A DNA stretch of 38,519 bases from Pedobacter sp. Leaf216 (GCF_001421515.1 NZ_LMKM01000012.1:488528-527046); one strand, 5' to 3'. Shown: positions 17,906 to 25,516, counted from the stretch's first letter. Numbers and translations are program-made. Notes: generated by a model from the sequence alone, not told the origin.

Positions 17906-18559
17906 TTACTTACAATTTTTTGCCAGATAATCGTCGGCCAGTTTACTCCCCATATACTTAACGAAAGTAAAATCTTCGCAGGCTCCCTGTTTATCGCCTT
18001 GTTTTATCTTTTTCAAACCCATCTTTATCCGGTCGCCTAAATATTCATCATCTATACCGAGTTGATTTTTTATGGCAATAATCTGAGCTTCCTGCCCAGG
18101 CTTTGCCTGATCGATGTTTTTATAAAAGTTGATTACTGAATTTGTTAAAGCCTCTTCGGCCTGATAACTGCGGATGGATTCTTGCATGGCTTCGCTTGAT
18201 TTCCCTTCGCAATTGTAGCCAGACAGCACAAAGTTAACAGGAACAACGATCGATACCGTGGTATCGTAACCCACCGGAACCTGCCATTTTCCGCTGCTCA
18301 TCCGAACCAGACGTAATGCTTCTTCATCCAGATCGGACAAGATTCCTTTACTTACTTTCGAGAAATAAACCTTTCCCTCACCGTCGAGTTTAAAGCTCAC
18401 ATTTACCGTTCCCTGGATGCAGTTATCTTTAGAAAACTGAGGATAGATGGTATTTTCTCTTAAGAAATTCGTAAAGCCACTTTTCCCTGATTTAAACTGG
18501 ACTTGTGCCATGGCAAATGAGCAGCATAAAAGTAGACAGATGGTGAATAGCTTTTTCAT
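17906..18559 (-). CDS. Secreted protein with a TonB-C-terminal-like domain
   Basis: 217 residues. A cleavable-looking signal peptide (MKKLFTICLLLCCSFAMAQ) replaces the membrane anchor of ordinary TonB. Residues of about 30-115 look like TonB C: FLRENTIYPQFSKDNCIQGTV, then VSFKLDGEGKV, then ALRLVRMSSGKWQVPVGYD and IVVPVNFVL. The remaining ~100 residues are helical and unassigned, ending in an EDFTFVKYMGSKLADDYLAKNC segment with a TPR-like feel. Free-standing TonB-C proteins are common in Bacteroidota and their partners are unknown. It lacks the proline-rich periplasmic linker, so energy transduction is unlikely. Confidence 0.75.
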   Translation of the reverse strand: MKKLFTICLLLCCSFAMAQVQFKSGKSGFTNFLRENTIYPQFSKDNCIQGTVNVSFKLDGEGKVYFSKVSKGILSDLDEEALRLVRMSSGKWQVPVGYDTTVSIVVPVNFVLSGYNCEGKSSEAMQESIRSYQAEEALTNSVINFYKNIDQAKPGQEAQIIAIKNQLGIDDEYLGDRIKMGLKKIKQGDKQGACEDFTFVKYMGSKLADDYLAKNCK

Positions 18560-18696
18560 TATACTAATTTACGGTTTTAACCGCAGAGCACGCAAAGTTT
18601 TTCGCAAAGGGAAGGGAAGTTTTTTGCCACGGAAATCACATAAATTATTCCGTTTTAATCTATGTTTCTCTGGCTAAATAAAACCTCTTCATGTTC
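18560..18696. repeat. Degenerate intergenic repeat
   Basis: This stretch (AACCGCAGAGCACGCAAAG, TTCGCAAAGGG, TTTTTTGCCACGGA, then a partial complement ending in TCTCTGG) looks like a worn copy of the CGCAAAG/TTGCCACGG type of dispersed intergenic repeat. The TTGCCACGG element also appears at 9030-9157. It separates the M23 peptidase gene from the TonB-C-domain gene, so these may not share a transcript. Confidence 0.4.
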
Positions 18697-19395
18697 TCAG
18701 TGGTAATGCTTGGAAAACGTAGCCTTCAGAATAAAATTCGGATCAGGGCAATTGGCCAAGTACCTTTCCCTTTCGCTAAACTTGCAAACTCCAGGGTAAT
18801 CGCCTTTTAACCCTTCCATATTTTCGATTAATTGGAAATGAAGGTGTGGCGGCCAATAACCGTTTTCTTCTTTTGCACCCAATGATGCAAATCTCGCTCC
18901 TGCGGCAATAAATTTACCTTCTTCTATACCCTTTAATGAATCCAAACTTAAATGCCCGTATAAAGCATTAAACTTAAATCCATCTATTTCATAGGCAAGA
19001 ATTATTGTTGCACCATAATCGCCGAAGTTGTTGTTATTGGCAAAGCTTTGAACAGTAGCATCATAAAAATTATAGATTGGGGTGGCAACCGGTCCCCAGA
19101 TATCTACGCCCAAATGTAATCTTCTGGGTTCTTCGCCAGTGTCAAAATGAGCACTTCGCGAATAAATGGTGCGGTGTTCATTGTAACCGCCAATTCCATA
19201 ACGTGCATTATTGCCGGCAAGTTTTTCGTTTACCCAGGCAGAAAACAGATCGGTATTGTCTAAAATTTCATCCGTTAGCTCAGTATTTGCTGCTGTAAAA
19301 TCTAAACTTAAAAGCTGATCCTGATTTACATCAAAATCTACAACTTTTTGGATCAAAGAAGCATTTGATTGGATAAGTTGCTCGAAAGTTTGCAT
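18697..19395 (-). CDS. M23-family metallopeptidase
   Basis: 232 residues. The LytM/M23 core is present: HLGVD (H94, D98), a YGATIILAYE strand, LYGHLS (H148) and PPHLHFQ (H184, H186). Together these provide the usual zinc ligands (H94, D98, H186) and the catalytic histidine. I see no signal peptide or LysM domain, which is unusual for a peptidoglycan endopeptidase and leaves the site of action open. The gene starts 5 bp after trhA and is probably in an rbfA-trhA-M23 operon. Confidence 0.82.
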   Translation of the reverse strand: MQTFEQLIQSNASLIQKVVDFDVNQDQLLSLDFTAANTELTDEILDNTDLFSAWVNEKLAGNNARYGIGGYNEHRTIYSRSAHFDTGEEPRRLHLGVDIWGPVATPIYNFYDATVQSFANNNNFGDYGATIILAYEIDGFKFNALYGHLSLDSLKGIEEGKFIAAGARFASLGAKEENGYWPPHLHFQLIENMEGLKGDYPGVCKFSERERYLANCPDPNFILKATFSKHYH

Positions 19396-19400
19396 GCTGA

Positions 19401-20030
19401 TTATTTAAAAATGTAAACGAAATTATAAATATAGTGAGATAAGGCCCCACCAATTACAAACAGGTGCCAAAGTTCGTGACTGTGGATCCACCTGGACAAC
19501 GGTTTATCTTTTGCATAGTAATAAGTTCCGGCGATGTAAAAAACACCACCGAATAATAACCAGAAAATTGCCCCAACAGGTAAAGCAACTAACAATTTTT
19601 GTAGCAAAGGCACAATTAAACAGCCCATTAAAATGTATATCGACAAGGAAATGGCGTTACTTTTTAACCGGTTAAAGATTTTAAGCAGGCAACCAACACT
19701 GGCAATAATCCATACTATGGCGAACAGACTCCAACTTAGCCAACCATCAAATACAAGCAATGCGGTTGGGGTATACGACCCTGCAATCATAAGATAAATG
19801 CAGCAATGATCGAATTTCTGCCAGAAACGCACACCATAATCGGTAACCGGATAGCCATGGTACATTGCACTTACACCAAAAAGGATAAAGGTACCAATAC
19901 TATAAATCCATGCAGCAGTATATGCAATTGGGGTATGGCACTTTTGCAGCAATAGGTAACCTGCCGGAATTGCAATTAACGCCGGTATAAAATGTGTGAA
20001 GAAATTAATGGGTTCCCTTAGCTTCCTCAC
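19401..20030 (-). CDS. trhA: Hemolysin III / PAQR-family membrane protein
   Basis: 209 residues with seven predicted helices. The PAQR signatures are present: EPINFFTHFIPALIAIPAG at the start, SAMYHGYP with the first metal-ligand histidine, FDHCCIYLMIAGSYTP, and SHELWHLFVIGGALSHY with the two C-terminal histidines. Bacterial TrhA proteins have been linked to membrane-fluidity homeostasis, and the older name hemolysin III does not imply toxicity here. Six bp downstream of rbfA. Confidence 0.9.
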   Translation of the reverse strand: MRKLREPINFFTHFIPALIAIPAGYLLLQKCHTPIAYTAAWIYSIGTFILFGVSAMYHGYPVTDYGVRFWQKFDHCCIYLMIAGSYTPTALLVFDGWLSWSLFAIVWIIASVGCLLKIFNRLKSNAISLSIYILMGCLIVPLLQKLLVALPVGAIFWLLFGGVFYIAGTYYYAKDKPLSRWIHSHELWHLFVIGGALSHYIYNFVYIFK

Positions 20031-20036
20031 AAAGAT

Positions 20037-20414
20037 TTATTCGCTGTCTTCGTCTTTTTGCCTTGGCTCTTTTGCAATTTTATCAAAAAGATGATCCATA
20101 CGCTCTACATATTCATTTGTATCATCTACAAAGAAAGTAAGCTCTGGCACAACCCTAACCTGGTGGCGGATTCTGCTTCCTAGCTTATACCTGATTTCGC
20201 CTGCATGTGCGTTAACCGTATTGATAGATAGCGTAGTATTATTGGTATTAAAAAAGCTTAGGTAAACTTTGGCTACTGCCAAATCTGGCGAAACCCGAAC
20301 CCGGGTAATGGTTACCAGTGTATTTGGCAAAAACGCAGCACCTTCGCGTTGAAAAACCTGTGCCAACTCCTCTTGTAATACTCCTGCAAATTTCTGCTGA
20401 CGTTTACTTTCCAT
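20037..20414 (-). CDS. rbfA: Ribosome-binding factor A
   Basis: 125 residues from the ATG at 20414, preferred over one seven codons upstream because it gives the usual RbfA N-terminus (MESKRQQKFAGVLQEELAQV). The KH-like fold shows as ITRVRVSPDLAVAKVYLSF and VRVVPELTFFVDDTNEYVERM. RbfA binds the 30S precursor during late 16S rRNA maturation and cold adaptation. It lies downstream of hflX, another ribosome-associated factor, and starts an apparent rbfA-trhA-M23 transcript. Confidence 0.93.
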   Translation of the reverse strand: MESKRQQKFAGVLQEELAQVFQREGAAFLPNTLVTITRVRVSPDLAVAKVYLSFFNTNNTTLSINTVNAHAGEIRYKLGSRIRHQVRVVPELTFFVDDTNEYVERMDHLFDKIAKEPRQKDEDSE

Positions 20415-20501
20415 AGTGTATTTATCTGTCGGCACTGTGATGAGACCACGCAGTTTTTAATACTGCGGGTTTTATTTCTACATCCAATGACGGAATTTAA
20501 T

Positions 20502-21692
20502 CTAATATAACAAATTACTATCATACGGGTATCTTGCCACGTGTGCGGCTTTAACCTTATCATACAATAGTGTTTTAAACTCTTCTAAGTTTTCTTTTTC
20601 TGTAGCCGATATAAACAACACAGGCACTTTATCGTGGCTCATCCAACTTTTCTTAAAGTCTTCAAGCGTTAATTTACCATCATCTGCTTCATCATCAAGT
20701 TCTGGCGAAACATAAGCATCAATTTTATTAAAAACTAAAATCATGTCTTTATCAATCGCGCCAATATCTTTCAATGTTTCGTTAACCGTATTAATTTGAT
20801 CTTCGAAGTTTGGGTGCGAAACATCAACCACATGGATCAGTAAATCTGCTTCACGTACTTCATCTAAAGTAGATTTAAAACACTCTACCAAATGGTGAGG
20901 CAGTTTGCGGATAAATCCAACGGTATCTGAAAGCAGAAAAGGCAAATTCTCGATCACCACTTTCCGCACTGTTGTATCTAAAGTTGCAAATAGTTTATTC
21001 TCTGCAAATACTTCCGATTTCGACAGCATATTCATGATGGTAGATTTACCCACGTTGGTATAACCAACCAAAGCTACGCGAATTAACTGACCACGGTTTT
21101 TACGTTGTGTTTCGTTTTGACGATCGATATTTCTTAAACGCTCTTTTAACAAAGAGATTTTGTTTAAAATAATCCGCCTGTCACTTTCAATCTGCGTTTC
21201 ACCCGGTCCACGCATCCCGATACCTCCTTTTTGGCGTTCTAAGTGAGTCCACATACCTGTTAAGCGTGGCAGTACATATTGTAATTGCGCCAGCTCAACC
21301 TGTGTTTTTGCCTGTGCCGTTTGCGCCCTGTTGGCAAAAATATCCAGTATTAGATTGCTCCTGTCTAACACCTTAACACCAAGTTCGCGGTCGATGTTGC
21401 GCAGTTGCGAAGGTGACAGTTCATCATCAAATACAACTACATCAATTTCTTCCGATTTTACATAAGCCTTTATTTCTTCCAGTTTTCCTGTACCCACAAA
21501 TGTGGCACGCTCTGGCTTAAGCATTTTTTGTGTAAAAACCTTTTCTACCTTCCCACCAGCTGTATCAACCAAAAAGGCCAGCTCATCTAAATATTCTTTT
21601 GTTTGGGCATCTTTTTCGCCGGGTGTAACCACACCAACCAAAATTGCCCGTTCCTGCACAATGGCAGTATCATAAAATTTTTGTTTTCCCAT
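20502..21692 (-). CDS. hflX: Ribosome-associated GTPase HflX
   Basis: 396 residues from the ATG at 21692. A longer TTG-initiated frame from 21722 exists, but a perfect -7 element lies inside that extension, so the shorter form is right. The N-terminal HflX domain carries KPERATFVGTGKLEE and the GGIGMRGPGETQIESDRR segment. The G domain has G1 GYTNVGKST at 210-218, G3 DTVGF and G4 NKID. HflX binds 50S subunits and splits stalled 70S ribosomes during stress. Confidence 0.95.
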   Translation of the reverse strand: MGKQKFYDTAIVQERAILVGVVTPGEKDAQTKEYLDELAFLVDTAGGKVEKVFTQKMLKPERATFVGTGKLEEIKAYVKSEEIDVVVFDDELSPSQLRNIDRELGVKVLDRSNLILDIFANRAQTAQAKTQVELAQLQYVLPRLTGMWTHLERQKGGIGMRGPGETQIESDRRIILNKISLLKERLRNIDRQNETQRKNRGQLIRVALVGYTNVGKSTIMNMLSKSEVFAENKLFATLDTTVRKVVIENLPFLLSDTVGFIRKLPHHLVECFKSTLDEVREADLLIHVVDVSHPNFEDQINTVNETLKDIGAIDKDMILVFNKIDAYVSPELDDEADDGKLTLEDFKKSWMSHDKVPVLFISATEKENLEEFKTLLYDKVKAAHVARYPYDSNLLY

Positions 21693-21702
21693 GTAATTGC
21701 AA

Positions 21703-21710
21703 CAAAGATA
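21703..21710 (-). promoter_or_regulatory. hflX promoter -7 element
   Basis: On the minus strand TATCTTTG matches TAnnTTTG exactly. A canonical TTG at -33 is not present at the right distance. The predicted start is only about 7 nt upstream of the ATG at 21692, giving a very short leader. The position rules out translation from the upstream TTG. Confidence 0.6.
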
Positions 21711-22014
21711 CGAAATTTGCAAACTTGTAAATCCATTAAGAAACCATACGCGTGCAATAAAAGTTTTTAATTCCCTTTAGAGAAAAATGATTGTCAACGC
21801 TTCTATGGCAATACGACCAAATCAAACCAGTTAAATGTTTTTCAGGCGACTTAGGTGGTTAAATATTTTTTTTGAAAAACAGGGTTCAGCGTGCTTCGGC
21901 TACGAAAGTCCTGTTATCGCTTCAAATCCTCACTCGTACCTCGCTGTGGGTTTTCCGCTTTATCAGGTTTATTTAACAGAAGATTGAGGTCCTTAGTTTA
22001 AAGGTAAAGTGAAA
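21711..22014. other. Intergenic region with a degenerate repeat, no gene
   Basis: About 300 bp between hflX and the trpC terminator. Positions of about 21880-21970 read as a worn dispersed repeat (on the minus strand GCGGAAAACCCACAGCGAGG, then GAAGCGATAACAGGAC), of the same style as the GGATAGC/GTGGAAATCC repeat at the window end. No ORF or further promoter is supported. Confidence 0.4.
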
Positions 22015-22053
22015 TATAAACCTCGCAGGTTTTAAAAACCTGCGAGGTTTATA
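22015..22053 (-). terminator. Intrinsic terminator of the trp operon
   Basis: A 39-nt near-perfect palindrome centred on GGTTTTAAAAACC, with arms containing ACCTCGCAGG/CCTGCGAGGT and A/T flanks on both sides. It begins 5 bp after the trpC stop on the minus strand. It ends the trpE-trpG-trpC transcript, showing that no further trp gene follows. The same core is a common repeat shape in Bacteroidota, so it may have been recruited from a repeat. Confidence 0.8.
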
Positions 22054-22057
22054 CAGT

Positions 22058-22882
22058 CTATATCTGCCCTACAAATTCCTTAATTGCAGCACCCGGATTA
22101 TCGGTTTTCATAAAATTCTCACCGATCAGGAATCCGTTAAAGCCTGCTGTTTTTAATTCTTTAATTGTTTGTGGATTACTAATCGCACTTTCCGAAATCT
22201 TTAAAAAACCGTTCGGAATTTTATTGACTAAATCAAACGAGGTTTGAATATTTACAGTAAAATCTCCCAGGTTTCGGTTGTTTACGCCTATGGCATCTAG
22301 ATTAGGGCAGATGCTTCGCTCCAATTCTTCCAGATTATGCACTTCTAAAAGCACATTTAAACCTAAATCTTTTGCAAATTTCCCAAAATCGTTCACTTGT
22401 TGAGGTGTTAAGATTGAAGCAATCAACAGAATAATATCTGCACCCCAGGCTTTTGCCTCGAGGATCTGGTATTCGTCGATCATAAAATCTTTCCTTAAAA
22501 TCGGAATATCGTTTGCAGCTCTTGCAGCTAATATATCATCTGTTTTACCGCCAAAGAAATCTACATCGGTTAATACAGAAAGTGCTGATGCCCCTGCGGC
22601 ATTATACGCCTGGGTTACTTCAGCAACATCGGCAATGCCATTAATTAAACCCTTTGATGGCGAACGGCGCTTAAACTCAGCAATAATGCCAGTGCGCTCT
22701 TCTGCCAATAAAAACGATTTAAAGGAATAGGGTGTTCTGTTAAAATGCACCGATTTTTCTAAATCCTGAACAGAGATTAAAGCCTTTGCGGCTGCAACTT
22801 CTTCCTTTTTACGTAATACGATTTTATCTAATATGTTCACCCCTAAATCCCCTGAAGGGGACTTTGACTTTCCATCATTCAT
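22058..22882 (-). CDS. trpC: Indole-3-glycerol phosphate synthase with repeat-encoded N-terminus
   Basis: 274 residues. TrpC converts CdRP to indole-3-glycerol phosphate in tryptophan synthesis. The TIM-barrel signatures are all present: EFKRRSPSKG (K71 to G78), ALSVLTDVDFFGG, ILRKDFMID, GADIILLIASIL, LLEVHNLEELE, GVNNRNL, SESAI and GFLIGENFM. Residues 1-14 (including KSKSPSGDLG) are encoded by a copy of the CCCCTGAAGGGG repeat, and homologues usually begin near NILDKIV. A GTG at 22840 in front of NILDKIV is an alternative start. No trpF is fused or adjacent. Confidence 0.93.
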   Translation of the reverse strand: MNDGKSKSPSGDLGVNILDKIVLRKKEEVAAAKALISVQDLEKSVHFNRTPYSFKSFLLAEERTGIIAEFKRRSPSKGLINGIADVAEVTQAYNAAGASALSVLTDVDFFGGKTDDILAARAANDIPILRKDFMIDEYQILEAKAWGADIILLIASILTPQQVNDFGKFAKDLGLNVLLEVHNLEELERSICPNLDAIGVNNRNLGDFTVNIQTSFDLVNKIPNGFLKISESAISNPQTIKELKTAGFNGFLIGENFMKTDNPGAAIKEFVGQI

Positions 22883-22952
22883 ATTTCTGTTATAATCAAT
22901 TTTAAACTTTAAGTTACTTGGGTTTTCATTCCCCTTCAGGGGGCTAGGGGGT
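22839..22952. repeat. Inverted repeat pair spanning the trpG/trpC junction
   Basis: Two 23-nt copies, 22839-22861 and 22930-22952, are inverted and identical at 19 of 23 positions. Each has its own CCCC-TGAA-GGGG hairpin. The first supplies codons near the trpC start, and the second supplies the stop codon and last residues of trpG. The 68 nt between them hold the trpC ATG, so pairing of the two copies in the mRNA would put the trpC start in the loop. Confidence 0.8.
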
Positions 22953-23531
22953 CATTAACCAATTTTGCATCATCTGTTTACCATACTCGGTAAGTACGCT
23001 TTCGGGGTGAAACTGTACACCACGCACATCCAATGTTTCGTGCCTTAAAGCCATAATCTCACTTTTATGATCTCTTGCCGTAATTTTTAAACACGAAGGA
23101 AAGTTGTCCTTACTTACCACCCAACTGTGGTAACGGCCAACATTTATTGTTTGCGGGCATTCCCAAAACAATGGCTCATCTCCATCCACAACGGTTACCG
23201 GAGTGGCAATTCCATGCATTGGTCTGCCTAAATTTAATAAAGTTCCGCCAAAAACCTCGGCAATGGCCTGCTGACCTAAACATACGCCAAAAATACTTTT
23301 TGTAGGTGCATAAGTCTTGATCACATCCAGCAATAAACCGGCCTCTTCAGGTATTCCCGGGCCTGGTGAAAGCAAAATTTTATCATATTTATCTACATCT
23401 GCCAAGTCGAATTTATCGTTTCTCCAAACTTCAGCTTCATAACCTACCTCATTAATTAAATGTACGAGGTTGTAGGTAAAACTATCATAGTTATCGATTA
23501 CTAAGACGGTTTTTTTATCTATATTTTCCAT
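22944..23531 (-). CDS. trpG: Anthranilate synthase glutamine amidotransferase subunit
   Basis: 195 residues, a class I glutamine amidotransferase. It shows DNYDSFTYNLVHL, LSPGPGIPEEAG, the nucleophile C84 in FGVCLGQQA and the catalytic pair H175/E177 in VQFHPESVLTE. TrpG supplies ammonia to TrpE for anthranilate synthesis, and in many bacteria the same subunit also serves PabB in folate synthesis. It starts 45 bp after trpE. The last residues (TP) and the stop codon come from a dispersed repeat, so the original C-terminus may have been altered slightly. Confidence 0.94.
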   Translation of the reverse strand: MENIDKKTVLVIDNYDSFTYNLVHLINEVGYEAEVWRNDKFDLADVDKYDKILLSPGPGIPEEAGLLLDVIKTYAPTKSIFGVCLGQQAIAEVFGGTLLNLGRPMHGIATPVTVVDGDEPLFWECPQTINVGRYHSWVVSKDNFPSCLKITARDHKSEIMALRHETLDVRGVQFHPESVLTEYGKQMMQNWLMTP

Positions 23532-23576
23532 TTTATTTCCTGTTAACGGATTTTACTCCAAACTAAAAACTCCCAA

Positions 23577-24974
23577 CTATATACCCTCTGCCATTTGCAG
23601 TGCTTTACGCAGGGCTGCAATTTTATTATTTACTTCCTGCATTTCGGTTTCCGGAACAGAATCGGCCACAATGCCTGCACCGGCCCGATAATGCAATTCA
23701 TTGTTCTTGCTCATAAATGTTCTAATCATAATGGCATGGTTAAAATCTTCATTAAAACCCATAAAACCAATTGCTCCTGCATAAAAATTTCTGCCGAGTT
23801 TTTCGTTTTCATCAATCAGCTGCATGGCTTTGTATTTTGGCGCACCACTTAAAGTACCCGCTGGGTAAGTATCTGCAACTACTTTAAAAGCACTTACATC
23901 TTCCTGCAAATGCCCGCTTACTTTGCTAACCAGGTGAATCAGGTGGGAGTAGTATTGTACTTCTTTAAATGATTTTACTTCAACACGGTTACAGTGTCGG
24001 CTCAGGTCGTTCCTTGCCAAATCAACAAGCATTACATGTTCTGCACTTTCTTTAGGATCCTGCTCTAGTTTACGGGCTTGTTCGGCATCTTCAATGTCGT
24101 TTCCGCTGCGTTTAAAAGTACCTGCGATGGGGAAAATATTTGCGGTATTGTTTTTAATGGTGATTTGTGCTTCTGGTGAAGAACCAAATAATTTGAAGTT
24201 CCCGTAATCAAAATAAAACAGATATGGTGATGGATTTATAGAACGCAGGCAACGGTAAACATTAAATTCATCGCCAGAGAAAGCTTGTTTAAATGCCCTC
24301 GAAGGTACAATCTGAAAAACATCCCCGCGGTAAATGTGCTTTTGAAGTTTCTCTACCAAATCCATAAAACCCTGATCGGTAAGATTAGAGCTTTCTGCAC
24401 CGCGCAATTGAAACTTATATTCAGGATAATTTTTATTCTGAATCAGGTATTCCATTTTCTCCAATCCGCCTTCCTCCTCTCCTTCAAAAGTATTTTTGAA
24501 AAGCGTAATTTCATTTTTGAAATGATCGATGGCAATAATGTAGCGGTACAAATGGTATTGCATTTCCGGAATATCTTCACCCTCGGGTGTTTCAGAAGTA
24601 AACTTAATATCCTCAAAATGCTGCACAGCATTCCAGGTAAAGTAACCAAATAAACCGCTAGAAATAAACTTGATTTCAGGCAATTCAGTTTCTCTGAATT
24701 TATCTTTAAAATCGGCTATTTCATCAATAAGGTTTTTGCTTTCTGTAATTTCTACCGTGCCATCAGGGAAATAAGATTCCAATCTTGAGCCCTTTAAAAT
24801 GATGCCCGCAACAGGATCTGCACAAACAAAGCTCATTGAGTTTTCTCTGCTGTGGTAATCGGAACTTTCTAACAGGATGCTGTTGGGGTACACATCACGT
24901 AAGCGTAAATAAATGCTCACTGGCGTTGTGGTATCGGCAAGCATTTTTTTGTAAGTCGTATTTATTTTATACAT
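23577..24974 (-). CDS. trpE: Anthranilate synthase component I
   Basis: 465 residues, usual length. It makes anthranilate from chorismate with ammonia from TrpG. The LLES motif at 34-37, which binds feedback tryptophan in characterised TrpE enzymes, is intact. The chorismate-binding domain has IVPSRAF, the INPSPYLFYFDYG and GSSPE segments, PIAGTFKR, AEHVMLVDLARNDLSRHC, AGTLSGAPK and YAGAIGF. It is the first structural gene of a trpE-trpG-trpC operon and is preceded by a leader peptide and terminator, so control is probably by attenuation plus feedback inhibition. Confidence 0.95.
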   Translation of the reverse strand: MYKINTTYKKMLADTTTPVSIYLRLRDVYPNSILLESSDYHSRENSMSFVCADPVAGIILKGSRLESYFPDGTVEITESKNLIDEIADFKDKFRETELPEIKFISSGLFGYFTWNAVQHFEDIKFTSETPEGEDIPEMQYHLYRYIIAIDHFKNEITLFKNTFEGEEEGGLEKMEYLIQNKNYPEYKFQLRGAESSNLTDQGFMDLVEKLQKHIYRGDVFQIVPSRAFKQAFSGDEFNVYRCLRSINPSPYLFYFDYGNFKLFGSSPEAQITIKNNTANIFPIAGTFKRSGNDIEDAEQARKLEQDPKESAEHVMLVDLARNDLSRHCNRVEVKSFKEVQYYSHLIHLVSKVSGHLQEDVSAFKVVADTYPAGTLSGAPKYKAMQLIDENEKLGRNFYAGAIGFMGFNEDFNHAIMIRTFMSKNNELHYRAGAGIVADSVPETEMQEVNNKIAALRKALQMAEGI

Positions 24975-25037
24975 GATAAAGGTAAATGGTGTAAGCTATA
25001 GGGCTTAAGGTTTGCATTTCGTATTTTTTAACAATAA

Positions 25038-25069
25038 AAAGCCCGGCGTGTGGTTCTACGCCGGGCTTT
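25038..25069 (-). terminator. Attenuator terminator upstream of trpE
   Basis: On the minus strand a perfect 12-bp stem AAAGCCCGGCGT/ACGCCGGGCTTT with an 8-nt loop runs straight into TTATTGTT. It lies 32 nt after the leader peptide stop and 63 nt before trpE. Since trpE transcription must pass it, a strong terminator here makes sense only as a conditional one. An upstream GCGCTGGCT in the leader can pair with AGCCCGGCGT of the left arm (two 4-bp blocks around a small internal loop), giving a candidate antiterminator. Confidence 0.8.
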
Positions 25070-25101
25070 AATGGTTCTTTAATAAGGTTTAGGTTGATAA
25101 A

Positions 25102-25179
25102 CTATATTTTGTTCATACGCAGCCAGCGCAATCCGTTCGAATTACTTTGCCAAAGCCAGGTATGTATATTGTTGATCAT
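25102..25179 (-). CDS. trpL: trp operon leader peptide (candidate attenuator)
   Basis: A 25-codon ORF, ATG at 25179 and TAG at 25104-25102, too short for usual gene calling. It starts MINNIHTWLWQS and includes RWLRMNKI at the end. Three of 25 codons are Trp (positions 8, 10 and 19) against about one in a hundred in ordinary proteins. The third Trp codon lies inside the sequence that can pair with the terminator's left arm. Stalling at codons 8-10 would leave that sequence free to form the antiterminator; fast translation would mask it and allow termination. Confidence 0.78.
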   Translation of the reverse strand: MINNIHTWLWQSNSNGLRWLRMNKI

Positions 25180-25185
25180 GAGCCA

Positions 25186-25193
25186 CAAAAATA
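25186..25193 (-). promoter_or_regulatory. trp operon promoter -7 element
   Basis: On the minus strand TATTTTTG fits TAnnTTTG exactly, with TTC in place of TTG 19 nt upstream. Transcription should start within a few nt of the leader ATG at 25179, so the leader peptide may be translated from a leaderless or nearly leaderless mRNA. No other plausible promoter lies between here and trpE. Confidence 0.6.
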
Positions 25194-25199
25194 TAAAGA

Positions 25200-25460
25200 A
25201 TTTTGAAAAATGGAAATATTTATGAAAATAAGTTTAGTAAGCGGTTAAAAGATGGAAGTGTTGCATCCGAATTAAAAGTTTCTTTTGCCCAATATCATCT
25301 TTTTGATCGGAGTGCAGCGCAGTTGGGAAATCTACTTAACAGATCTCTCCATTCAAGATGAAGATTCCTTACCCATTTCGTTATTGCGAGATGGCCTTTT
25401 CAGCCAGGGAAGCAATCTTTGATCGCTACAAGCCAGATATAACAAATCGCATAAAGCAAT
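25200..25460. other. Degenerate repeat remnants, no gene
   Basis: About 260 bp with no ORF of note. The segment from about 25305 to 25440 (GTGCAGCGCAGTTGGGAAAT, AGATCTCTCCATTCAAGATG, TATTGCGAGATGG, GAAGCAATCTTTGATCGC) looks like worn copies of two dispersed repeat types, one of which also occurs at 80-140 and 710-770 (GATCTCTCCACTTCG). Confidence 0.45.
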
Positions 25461-25467
25461 AAAAAAA

Positions 25468-25488
25468 TCCTGCTCTTTTGAAGCAGGA
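25468..25488 (-). terminator. Terminator of the four-helix membrane protein gene
   Basis: Minus strand TCCTGCT, 7-nt loop, AGCAGGA, followed by TTTTTTTATTG. Stem is 7 bp with a classic U tract, located 28 bp past the stop codon of the gene at 25517. Confidence 0.85.
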
Positions 25489-25516
25489 CTTTATATATTA
25501 CATGTAGAAATACCGG

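Noticed and set aside
20449..20467. Hairpin CGCAGT/ACTGCG between hflX and rbfA as a terminator
   Set aside because: In the direction of hflX transcription it is followed by GTGGTC with no U tract, so termination is not supported.
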